Below are positions 52,901 to 62,308 of a stretch of DNA of 64,000 bases, in pieces. The notes below the pieces were generated by a model. The model had not been told where the DNA came from. It did not search any database and saw only the letters and a list, made by a program, of their open reading frames with translations. Every line of letters starts with the position of its first letter. Positions within the stretch are counted from its first letter, which is position 1. This DNA comes from Shinisaurus crocodilurus. Its lineage: Eukaryota > Chordata > Lepidosauria > Squamata > Shinisauridae. The DNA lies in contig JAHFWL010000292.1 of NCBI GenBank assembly GCA_021292165.1, positions 80,879-144,878 on the forward strand, given 5' to 3'. A program made the translations under genes and the position numbers.

Positions 52901-54504
52901 GCCACTGAAGCTCACAACACCTGGTTTCCAGCCAATAAAGTCTGATGCTCAGCTGTGAAAGCCTCCATCCTGCACGTATGGGCTGGAACAAACTGTCTTG
53001 GCCCGGCGTGAGGCCCAGGGGAAGTCATCTGCACACAGCATTCATGGCCTATTCTGCATCACACTAAGCAGGGCAGGGCCCACATCACACAAGGCTGGAG
53101 ATGAGGCTGGAACTTGGACAGCACACGGCATGAAGTGCTGACTGGAAGGTTCTGCCACAAGGAGCTGTTGTTCCCGGGAAGGACTGCATTCAACCAAGGC
53201 CTTCTGAAGGTGGGCCAAGCCTGGTCTTCCAGAGTCTCCACCCCTGCTGGGTACTGACTGCAGCTCTGAAAGGGCCGGTGTCAGTTTCCGTGATCTCATG
53301 CTCCCGCATTGGGGAGGAACAGGGAAGCTGCAGGGGTGTCATCCTCAGAACCAGATGATGGGGGAGCAACATCCTCTGGCCAAGCAAGTATAGAAGGCGG
53401 TGGTGAGGACTCCCTCTAACGGGGGGGTTACCTGTCTGAATCGGAGTCCCCTTCAGGGCACGGCGGAGCCTCAGGACCAGGAGACATGATGGGGCAGGGG
53501 GCAGTCAACATCTAAGCAAGCATGCTTTGCAGCCAAAGAAAAGCTCCCAGGTTCTGTTCTGCGGCTCTTGTCAAAGGCCCTGGCTTCTGGGTCCCGGCAC
53601 AATGAAGCATCTACGAGGAATCCTCCTTGAAGAACTGCTGCCCCCGTCTTTCTCAGAGGGAGATTGCTTCCTTTCCACGAAGAGTCGAGAGAGACTTCCC
53701 ACTGCCTGGTTCTGGGGTTTTGCTGCCGTGCTCATGCAGGTGTAGGCTGTGTCAAGTGTCTCCAGGAATAGAAGGTGGAAGTCTCCCTCTCTCCCCCTCC
53801 TTTTCTTCTTCCTGGGTGGCCCCTCTTCATCCATGAGAGGAGCTCCTTCCCTTCTTCCAAGGGAGGCAGGCAACATCGGATCAGAGCTGCACCCCCCCAA
53901 ATCAGGAGGCAGGCCACCTCCCAGCCCTTCCAGGGTGCTTGTCTTCTTCAGGGAGGACGGGAGGTGCTTTGAGTAGACGCAAGCCGGAGGAGGAGCCACA
54001 CGTTGAGTCAAAAGGATGCTTCTGAGAAATGTTTCCCTAAAGTATGGAGAGAGGCAGCATTTAAACACTCTTCGGTTTTGCCTACAGAACACATTCGATC
54101 ACTTCTGCAGAGTCAAAGCAGGTGGGGTTTTTGTTTGCTTTTTAAATACAGAGTGAGCCCACAATAAAACAGCACAACCCTACCAGTTCTGGTCTTCAGC
54201 TGATGTGCCCAACTGTCCATCCTGCCACCCCAGCCCCAGAAAATTCCATTGTGACCACCACAGCAGGACTCACAATGGGATGTGCCACTGCAGCTCTCCC
54301 CCTGACAACGGAAAGTACCATTACACAGCTCTCCCTCTGCTGATATGCAAATAGACATCCCAAATAAGGTAATGGGCTTACCTCTGAGTAAGTAACAGTC
54401 ATAAGTGATACCCACCTCTACAGAGGCTTGTAGAAGTGAGCAGTATTTCTCTCCTGCAAACATTTAACTCCTGTTCTTATCAAAGCTGTCCATCCATAGT
54501 TCCA
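52901..54504. other. Unassigned sequence next to the gypsy remnant
   Basis: 52990-53160 is a diverged relative of the 49360-49480 segment, so the gypsy-associated region continues to about 53350. A 173-codon minus frame (53571-54092) is rich in Lys/Arg/Gly/Ser with no domain I recognise. The plus strand is also open across part of it, so I do not call a gene. Confidence 0.4.
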
Positions 54505-54703
54505 TACTATAGGAACATCGGGATCCGCCCTATACTGAGTCGGACCCTTGGTCCATCTAGCCTAGTGCTGTCAACACTGACAGGTATCTGCTCTCCAGGG
54601 CTTGATGCAGGATCATTTCCTAGCCCTATCTGGAGATGCCTGGGATTGAACCTGGGACCTCCTGCTTGCCAACCAGGGGCTCTACCACTGAGCTATGGCC
54701 CTT
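54505..54703 (-). mobile_element. tRNA-derived SINE
   Basis: The minus strand starts 'GGGCCATAGCTCAGTGGTAG' (pol III box A) with box B 'CAGGTTCAATCCCAGGC'. It continues 'AGATAGGGCTAGGAAATG' and ends in a CR1-like tail ('CTAGATGGACCAAGGGTCCG', 'CCTATAGT'). The tRNA-like part lacks a proper acceptor stem, so it is not a tRNA gene. Confidence 0.85.
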
Positions 54704-55330
54704 CCTATTGCTGGATAATGGTAACTAACAACAGCAACCAAAACAGGCCCAGATCCCTTCCTCTGCAACCACGGGAACCCACTTTTCTCAAAGACTTGGG
54801 TGAAGAGAAGGAGAACAACGAATCGTTTGTACAATGGCCTATGCAATCCAGAACGTCTCTTGCCCACCACCCTCCCCGCTGGAGAATTCCCCAAGACATG
54901 TTTTGGGTGGGGAAAAAGAAGAGAGAGGAAAACCAAGATAGGGGAGGGAAGAAGGGGGAAAGAAGAATGGTTCTTGGAATTGGAGGGCGGGAGAGCGAAT
55001 TCCCCAAGCCAAGGGACTCCTTTCAGAGGGGGAGCACTTCAGAGGAATTTTGGAGGGTGTGGGAGAGTTGCACAGACTTAATTACCTCTATGCGGAGGGG
55101 TGGCTGAGGTCTGTTCCTTGCATTTTTGAAACTGTAAAACCTATTGAAAAGAAGTCCCAGCACTCCCTGGATTATGACATCACGGAGTCGCAACCCTCTT
55201 TTTGGTATAATATGCTGCCTGCAGCTAGATGGGTGCAATTAAGGGGGGCGGGAGAAAGAAGCTTGGGGTGGCTGCTGAAATCCTTTGCTGTGTTGGAAGG
55301 ACTGAAGTTCTGCAGAAGCCAAAGGATTTG
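54704..55330. other. Unassigned purine-rich sequence
   Basis: The long plus frame 54436-55107 crosses the SINE and a GA-rich tract; no gene inferred. Confidence 0.45.
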
Positions 55331-56490
55331 AAGAGTGCTATCATATCTCCCCTCAGTCTTCTCTTCTGAAGGCTAAACATGCCCAGTTCTTTCAGTCTCT
55401 CCTCATAGGGCTTTCCCCCCAGTGCCCTAATCATCCTTGTTGCCCTCCTCTGAACCCTTTCCAGTTTGTCTACATCCTTCTTCAAAGTGTGGTGCCCAGA
55501 ACTGGATGCAGGACTCAAGATGAGGCCTAACCAGTGCTGAGTAGAGGGGAACTAGTACTTCCCGCAATTTGGAAGCTATACTTCTATTAATGCAGCCCAA
55601 AACTGCATTTGCCTTTTTTGCAGCCACATCCCATTGTTGGCTCATATTCAGGGCCGGATTAACATAGGGGCGATTGGAGCGGCAGCTCCAGGCCCATAAC
55701 AGGAAAGAGGCCCACAATATAGGGACGCGCGGCACGATTTGAGTTAGCTCTGATTTGAGTTAGCGTTATCATTCAGCATAATTGATGATTTTTTTCAAGA
55801 TTAGAAAGGTGTTCTAAGCACATCTGCATTACAGGCTTGAGGCAAGACCTAGCAAGAACTGTTGTTCTCAAATTAGCATTTCAGTAGTTTTGCATTTCAA
55901 TCACTGTTACTCCATTTCTTTGTGAGAACTTCTAGCACATGGGGGGCTTGCTAGGGTCTGTAATATTCAGATTTAGAAGGGACCTCTCTCTCCAGCCTCG
56001 TGCAAAAGATCTTTCTGATTCGCAGCTCAATTGTTCAAATGCTAGTTTAACAAAAAAAAAAAAAAAACAAAGCAACAAGAACAACACAATTATTCTTGGT
56101 CAAGCAAAGCTTCCTGGCTTTTTGTTGTGGCTGCTTTTTCTTTTTTAATAAATAAATTTGGGGGAAATTGGGAAGACCCTTACTGATGAGCTGCAGGAGT
56201 TTTTGAGTTTTGGCACTTTAATGGTAATTAAAATATTTAATTTGTTTTAATATAAAATTGCGTCTTCATTTTATTTATTTCCATAAAAAGGCCCACCAAA
56301 ATCCTCAGCACCAGGCCCATAATGCTCTTAATCCGGCCCTGCTCATATTCAGCTTGTGAACTACAACAATTCCAAGATCCTTCTCACTTGTAGTATTGTT
56401 GAGCCAAGTATCCCCCATCCTGTAACTGTGCATTTGGTTTCTTTTTCCTAGGTGCAGCACTTGGCATTTATCCCCATTAAATTTCATACT
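55331..56490 (-). pseudogene. CR1 LINE fragment split by a hAT insertion
   Basis: C-terminal CR1 coding on the minus strand: 'MKFNGDKCQVLHLGKRNQM' and 'YRMGDTWLNNTTSEKDLGI' (56305-56487) lie on one side of the hAT. 'SQQWDVAAKKANAVLGCINR', '[18 protein letters not shown]', '[20 protein letters not shown]' and '[15 protein letters not shown]' (55331-55648) lie on the other. Both ends of the CR1 are truncated; the 3' end stops at about 55331 inside the C-terminal domain. Confidence 0.93.
55649..56341. mobile_element. 693-bp hAT element with AT-rich interior
   Basis: Ends CAGGGCCGGATTAACA / 'CTCTTAATCCGGCCCTG' have a perfect 8-bp target duplication CTCATATT (55641-55648, 56342-56349). Removing one duplication restores CR1 colinearity. 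About 90 bp at the left and 50 bp at the right match 23247-24010; the interior does not. No transposase. Confidence 0.96.
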
Positions 56491-56647
56491 AGATAGTGTT
56501 CTTATGAGACGTCCCTGCCCAAAAGGAGCTTGAAGCTGACACGAGAGGGAAATGGAGGCAGGGCAAGGGTAAATTTGGGGAGAATATGTGTGTGTGTTTC
56601 AGTTCAATATACTTGGGTTTAGTTATATTAGGATATGGGAGAATAAG

Positions 56648-56760
56648 GGCTGTATCCAACAGTGCAATTCCGCTAGTGCAAATTACGTTGCACTAGCATA
56701 AAGGATCTCCAAAACTGGGAGAATGGGCATCAAAATGGCCAACCATCTGCCTGAGGGAAA
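56648..56760 (+). mobile_element. Possible MITE end (GGGCTGTATCCAAC)
   Basis: Starts 'GGGCTGTATCCAACAGTGC' and has internal 'GCACTAGC' dyads (GCTAGTGC...GCACTAGC). The matching right end is not visible. Confidence 0.4.
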
Positions 56761-56822
56761 TCCACAATGGGACACGAGTGCAACAGCACCTTCCTGCCCA
56801 TGTTCCCCAGCAACTGTATGTA
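56757..56822 (-). repeat. CR1-type 3' region fragment
   Basis: 'GGACACGAGTGCAACAGCAC' and 'CCCAGCAACTGTATGTACA' match 58290-58345 in the CR1 below. Confidence 0.7.
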
Positions 56823-57035
56823 CAGAGAGAGAGAGATCAAGAGAGATCGAGAGAGATCAAGCAAGCTAGATACACACACACCCTAACTTTTCTAAACTGT
56901 TTTACATTCATTTCACCTAACCTCCAGATCAGCCATGGAAGTCTTTCAGCTTTTCCAGGTAGCCTGAAGTTCTTTACAATGGGATTTCCAAAAGATGGAA
57001 TATAACTTGGTAATTTATTCGGCTTGCATTTAATG

Positions 57036-57190
57036 TGAACTTACCTAATTTTTCATGTTTGAACCAATATGCAGACTGGAACTCAGTTATTCTGTGGAAA
57101 CCACACTTCTCCACATCTTGCAATGGTCAAAAACTGCATATATTAGGGAAAGGTGCACACAAAAATGATCGTGGATATAACATTCAAAAT
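57036..57190 (+). repeat. AT-rich dispersed repeat
   Basis: 'GAACTTACCTAATTTTTCAT', 'TTGAACCAATATGCAGACTG', 'CTGCATATATTAGGGAAAGG', the same order as the inverted copy at 43066-43310. Confidence 0.65.
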
Positions 57191-57275
57191 GTTATTTCAT
57201 GTTTGACATGTGCACTTTCCCCATTCAGAAGAAATGAGAGAAGAGTGTAAACAAAAACAAGGAAGAGGTGAGCCA

Positions 57276-57652
57276 AGCTTAGGGGTGTACGATCCGCCAG
57301 GGCCCTACCCACCTCCAGCTCAGTGGATGCCGCTGCGGCACCTGCCAAGCTGGGATGAAAGCTGGCATGCGCCGTGCTGCTGGCCTGACTTTTGGGTTCC
57401 CAACGGGCCACTGTTTACATAGAAAATACTTTAAAATACATCAAAAGTGGCCGCGCCTGCTTTAGATGTATGTTAAGGCATTTTCAATGTAAACAACGGC
57501 CCACCAGGAACCCAGAAGTCTCTTCCCGGGACTGATTCAGGAGAACACGACATGACACCGGGGAGGAGGTAAGCAGGATGGAGTTCAGGGGGTTGAGCTC
57601 AGCTAGTCCACCAGATTTCCACCCCCTGAACGAAATCCTCACACATCCCTAG
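57276..57652. mobile_element. hAT-like MITE with AGGGGTGTACGA/ACACATCCCTAG ends
   Basis: Ends 'CTTAGGGGTGTACGATCC' and 'GAAATCCTCACACATCCCTAG' (last 20 bases) are degenerate inverted repeats. The interior has a large inverted repeat around 'CCATTGTTTACATAGAAAAT'-like arms ('GGGTTCCCAACGGGCCACTG' near 57395 against 'GCCCACCAGGAACCC' near 57497). The element shares one end with 3855-4060. Confidence 0.65.
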
Positions 57653-58174
57653 CCAAGATTCAAGGGGGTGTTCAGAAAATCTCGGTGGTTGCAAAATCAC
57701 TTGTTTGCCCAGTCCTACAGGTTGGCCGTGACAGCACTGTGACAGGTGGCTCAGGCTGGCGGTGGTGGTGGTGATGGGGCAGCAGGAAGATACAGGCTCT
57801 GGGAATGGCAGTGCTTCACTGCCACCGGTAGTTTTTGGAGGGACGAGAGCCAAATGGCAATTTCTCCCAGCTGAGTTGATGGGAGAAACTCAGGGTCTCC
57901 ATCTGAAACATTAAGGTGGAATGGCCTTGGTGAAGGGGGAACTTCCAGTAGCAGCCAGAAACAACAGTGCCGGCAGAATAAGAATGCAGACTTCATTCTT
58001 TTTTCTTTCCTTTAAAATTTTTTTTTTTTAGCAACAACACATACTTTAGTGATGCTGCATGCTTAGGATAATGAAGTGTCAGACAAGGACAGGCAGGAGG
58101 AATATATAGAGAAGACAAAGGAAGTGCTACATAACAGCTGGTACTGGACCATCCTGGAAATAACAAGGTGGGCA
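57653..58174. other. Unassigned intergenic sequence
   Basis: Short GGT repeat at 57758-57773 and a T-run at 58016-58030; no gene. Confidence 0.5.
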
Positions 58175-59890
58175 TCATGAGAGCATAAGAAGATAAGAAA
58201 AGGCTTGCTGGATCAGACCAAGGGTCCCTCTAGTCCAGCATTCAGTTCACACAGTGGGCAAACAGCTGCCCACAGGAAACCCAGAATCAGGACATGAGTG
58301 CAACAGCACCCTCCCACCCATGTGCCCAGCAACTGGTGTACATAGGCATACTGCCTCTGATCCTGGAGGTAGCACGGGGCCATCAGGACTAGCAGCCATT
58401 GATAACCTTCTCCTCCTCCATGAATTTGTCCAATCCCCTTTTAAAGCTGTCCAAATTGGTGGCCATCACTATCTCTTGTGGAAGTGAATTCCATAGTTTG
58501 CAATGTGTGAAAAAGTACTTCCTTTTATCTGTCCTGAATCTTCCACCAATCAGCTTCATGGGATGACCCCGGATCTAGTATGACAAAGGGGGAGAACAAA
58601 TGTCTCCTTGTCCACTTTCTCTACACCATGCATAATTTTGTACACCTGTATCATGTCTCCCCTTGCTTGTCCCCTCATAGGGGAGTTGCTCCAGTCCCTT
58701 CATCATTTTACTGTATTTATTTATTTATTAATTATATTTATACCCTGCCTACAATATACTTTTTTAAGTGCAGTGATCAGAACTGTACACAGTATTCCAA
58801 GTGTGGCCGCATGCACCATAGATTTGCATAAGGGAGTATGATCTTGGCAGTTTTATTTTCAATAATTCCTTTCTAATTATGCCTAACATGGAGTTTGTCT
58901 ATTTCACAGCAGCCACACACTGGGTTGACACTTTCGGCAAGCTGTCCACCACAACCCCAAGATCTCTTTCTTGCTCATTTACCGCTCGCATCAGCTTATT
59001 TTTGAAGTTGGATTTTTTTGCCCCAATGAATGTGCATCTTTACACTTGCTTACGTTGAACTGCATTTCCCATTTTGATTCCCATTCTCCCAGTTTGGAGC
59101 TCCTCATAATCCCATTTCTTTTAACCACTCTAAATAGTTTGGTGTTGTAAGCAAACTTGGCCACTTCACTGCTCACTCCCAATTCCAGATCATTTATGAA
59201 TACATTGAAAAGCATTGGTTCCAATACTTTGACCATTGGTCAAAAGCATTGGTCCCAATAAGTTTGAAAAACCTTGATCCCACTGGTCCTGTGGGATCCC
59301 ACTGTTTACATCCTTCCATTGGGAGAATTTACCATTCATTCCTACGACTCTGCTTCTTGTTCTTTAACCAGTTACTGATCCATAAGAGGACCTCTCTGCT
59401 TATTACATGATGCTAATCTTGCTCAGGAGTCTGAAGTGAGGGACTTTGTCAAAAGCTTTTTGGAAGTCCAAATAAACAATATCTACCTGATCGCCCCTGT
59501 CCACATGTTTACTGACACTCTCTAAAAGGTTAGTGAGATAGAACTTACCTTTTCAAAGCCATGTGGGTTCTTTCTGAGCAGGGCTTGTCCTTCTACATGC
59601 TTACTAATTTTATCGTTAATAATGCTTTCAACCAATTTACCTGGAATAGATGTTAAGCTAATGGGCCTGTAATTTCCTAGATCCCTCCTGGGTCCCTTTT
59701 TAAAAATTGGTGTTACATTGGCCATTCTCCAGTCCTCTGGTACAGAGGCTGATCTTAGGGACAGGTTACATATTTTTGTTAGAAGATCAGCAATTTCATA
59801 TTTGAGTTCTTTAAGAACTCTATGATGGATAGCATCTGGGCCCAGTGATTTATTGACTTTCACTTTGCCAATAATGCTGAAAACTTTCTA
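58175..59890 (-). pseudogene. CR1-family LINE, RT fragments and complete 3' end
   Basis: Minus-strand LINE distinct from the CR1 at 11735. RT pieces: 'NKSLGPDAIHHRVLKEL', 'ANVTPIFKKGPRRDLGNYRP' (59522-59863); 'EPMLFNVFINDLELGVSSEV' and 'AKFAYNTKLFRVV' (58991-59236), where the catalytic ADD reads AYN, so inactive. The 3' end is a long conserved non-coding stretch finishing in TTCTTATG-type repeats at 58175. A TTTA-run tail ('TATTTATACCCTGCCT') of another element is inserted at 58712-58755. Confidence 0.92.
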
Positions 59891-59967
59891 TTTTGTCACC
59901 ATTATTTGCCTCAGACTCATTGAAAACATCAGTTCAGGCACAGGTATCTGTCATATATCTTCTGCAG

Positions 59968-60700
59968 TGAAGGGAGATATGTTATATTTTTTGGAATTTG
60001 GAATTCATTTGATCAAGGGGATGGAAATATATAAAGTGGTCCCTTGGAGGGTGGAGGGGTGCACTTTATGATTTATTATATGTAGTTTATGTTATATTTT
60101 TGTGTTATTCTTGTATTTTGTTATACAGTAATACCTCGGATTGCGAGTAGCCCGGTTTGCGAGCGTTTTGCAAGACGAGCCAAAATTTTTCAAAAATTTT
60201 GGCTCGATATACGAGCGAGGTCTTGCGAAACGAGCACACTGGGTTACTCGCTGGCTTGGCGCCTCGCCCTGCTCCGCCAGCTCCCGGACGGCTCCACGCT
60301 ATGTGGAGCTGCCCGGGAGCTAGTGCAGAGCGAGAGGCCACGCCTTGCCTCCACGCGGCTCCCTGCCAGGGAGCCGCGTGGAGGAGAGGCATGGCGCAGC
60401 TGCTCATTCTGCGGGCGCCTTGCGCACTGCCATGCCGGCTCCCGGGAATTCGTTCCACAACCATTTAATCACTGCTTTGCCGGCTCCCTCCATGGGGCTC
60501 CCTGCCAGGGAGCCGGCAAAGCAGTGATTAAATGTTTGTAGAACGAATCATCTGAGTTCCCATTATTTCTAATGGGGAAACTCGCTTTGATGTACGAGTA
60601 TTTTGGATTACGAGCATGGTTCCGGAACGAATTATGCTCGTAATCCAAGGTATTACTGTATTTTGTTTTGAAAAGTAAATAAAATTTAAAAAAAAAGAAA
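59968..60700 (+). repeat. L1 3' UTR, split by a mariner-like element
   Basis: 'TTTGATCAAGGGGATGGAAA', 'GTCCCTTGGAGGGTGGAGGG' and a poly-A-rich end ('AAGTAAATAAAATTTAAAAA') are the reverse complement of the L1 3' end at 61433-61640. The mariner-like element at 60126-60658 interrupts it at a TA. Confidence 0.85.
60126..60658. mobile_element. Mariner-like non-autonomous element (533 bp) with nested hairpins
   Basis: TA duplications (60124-25, 60659-60) flank ends CAGTAATACCTCGGATTGCG / 'CGTAATCCAAGGTATTACTG'. It contains an extra GC-rich interior not present in the 282-bp relative at 30443. That interior includes a 28-bp perfect inverted repeat (60462-60489, 60507-60534) and an 18-bp one centred near 60366. 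No transposase frame. Confidence 0.92.
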
Positions 60701-61139
60701 AAGAAAACAAACTCTGCTTGCTGTGTGTGGAAGGCTGATGTGCTGCATCTGTATGCAGACTAGCACACAGATTACTATTTTACTTTTAACACCAACAGTA
60801 AATTCTGTGGAAAAATAGAAAGGTGGCAGCGAAGGCAAGGGGCATAACTGTGAAAAGGTCATCACCCTAGTTAGCCCAAGACGGTTGGGGCCAAAGGTTG
60901 GGGAGGAGAGGGGAGTGTCCTGGGCAATGGCTGGTGTGTCTCTGAGGGACCGGGAAGGGGTGCCTAAGTGAAATGAATGGATCAGAAAATTGCAAAATCT
61001 ATGGAACCACTTTCAGGTACTTGAGGATGAGACTGGAGGATAGCCCAGAGATGAAGAATTACAGGGCACCCCGCGCAACAGCAAGCAAGAGGCTGAACGT
61101 CAGTCAAGCGGAGGCAATGAAACCAAGGCCCACAACAAC
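60701..61139. other. Unassigned intergenic sequence
   Basis: No gene recognised between the L1 3' end and the L2 fragment. Confidence 0.45.
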
Positions 61140-61432
61140 AACAACCTGTGTGCTTGACCCTTGCCCGTCATGGCTTATTACATCAAATATGGAGGGGATA
61201 GCTGGCTGGGTCCATGAGGTTGTAAATGCCTCCTTGAGAGAGGGAGTGGTGCCGGCCTCTTTGAAAGAGGCGGTGATTAGGCCACTACTCAAAAATTCTA
61301 ACATGGACCCGGATGATGTTAATAACTACAGGCCAGTAGCCAATATCCCATTCCTGGGCAAGGTGCTTGAGCGGGTGGTTGCTGGTCAACTCCAGGCACT
61401 CTTGGATGAAACGGACTATCTAGATCCATTTC
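61140..61432 (+). pseudogene. L2-clade RT fragment
   Basis: Open frame with 'CVLDPCPSWLITSNMEGIAG', 'VVNASLREGVVPASLKEAVI', 'RPLLKNSNMDPDDVNNYRPV', 'IPFLGKVLERVVAGQLQALL', clearly related to, but diverged from, the same region of the intact L2 at 19890-22706. It is cut at 61432 by the poly-A end of an inverted L1. Confidence 0.92.
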
Positions 61433-62084
61433 ATTTTTTAAAAAAAAATATTTTATTTATTTTTTCAAAACAAATTATAACAAAAAAATATATATTTAAC
61501 AAAATACAAAATTATCACACAAATATAACATAATCAACATACAATAAATCATAAAGTGCTCCCCCCCACCCTCCAAGGGACCAATTAATATACTTCTATC
61601 CTCTTGATCAAATAAAGTCTAAATTCCAAAAATATAACATATCCTGACAAGGCATGTTACCCTTCCCCTTTATTAATACATAGTCTAGTAATTGATTCCA
61701 TATCTCCATAAAATTATTCTTCTTTAGCAATCCTTTTTTGCATTTGATACTACTAGTTAGTTTATCATTTAGGGCTATGTCCCAAACTTCCTTATACCAG
61801 TCTGTTATTAGGAAAACATGTTGTACTTTCCAATTTCTCGCTATCATTAGCCTGGCCGCAGTTAACAAGTTTACAATTAACTCCTTCGTATTTTGATCAC
61901 AAATAAGCTTCTCAGTTATTGATAACAATGCTAATTTTGGACAGACCTCTAAATTAGTACCAATAATTTTCGATATTTCTGTAAAAAACCTCTCGCCAAA
62001 ACACCAATACATTTTTACAACTCCACCATATATGAGCATATGTCCCTTTTTCATGACATCCTCTCCAACAAAATCTGGCTGAAA
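61433..62084 (-). pseudogene. L1 ORF2 C-terminus and 3' UTR
   Basis: Minus frame 61608-62054 and neighbouring frames carry the L1 C-terminal region ('LTAARLMIARNWKVQHVFLI', 'WYKEVWDIALNDKLT'). The 3' UTR follows and ends in a poly(A) tract at 61433-61450. It is 5'-truncated and inserted into the L2 fragment. Confidence 0.85.
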
Positions 62085-62238
62085 GGCTCAGCTTGTCTGA
62101 GCGTGGAAAGCTAAGCAGGGTCAGGCCTGGTTATTACTTGGATGGGAGACCCCTCCTCTAGTTTCCTGCACTGAGCAGGGGGTTGGACTAGATGGCCTTG
62201 TAGGCCCCTTTCAACTCGATGATCTACGAATCTATGAA
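62085..62238 (+). mobile_element. 5S-rRNA-headed SINE with CR1-like tail
   Basis: 'GGCTCAGCTTGTCTGAGCGT', 'AAAGCTAAGCAGGGTCAGGC', 'TTACTTGGATGGGAGACC', then 'TGAGCAGGGGGTTGGACTAG' and the tail 'GATGATCTACGAATCTATGA'. It lies about 70 bp from the defensin stop codon. Confidence 0.9.
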
Positions 62239-62308
62239 AAGGACACCCACAATGGAAGCTGTCCTACCTAAGGCAAATCTTAGGATACCACCCTTGTAGA
62301 ATTCTGTC

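Noticed and set aside
53571..54092. 173-codon open frame (minus), possible host gene
   Set aside because: No recognisable domain, low-complexity Lys/Arg/Ser composition, and the opposite strand is open over much of the same stretch.
54640..54703. tRNA-like sequence with box A and box B (minus strand)
   Set aside because: No acceptor-stem pairing at the expected 3' end, and it runs on into a SINE body with a CR1-like tail.
54436..55107. 223-codon plus-strand frame
   Set aside because: It crosses an antisense SINE and a purine-rich tract; no domain and no splice or promoter context.
60089..60541. 150-codon frame with Cys/Arg-rich sequence at 60.1-60.5 kb
   Set aside because: It lies wholly within the mariner-like element and its GC-rich hairpins; frames on both strands are open.
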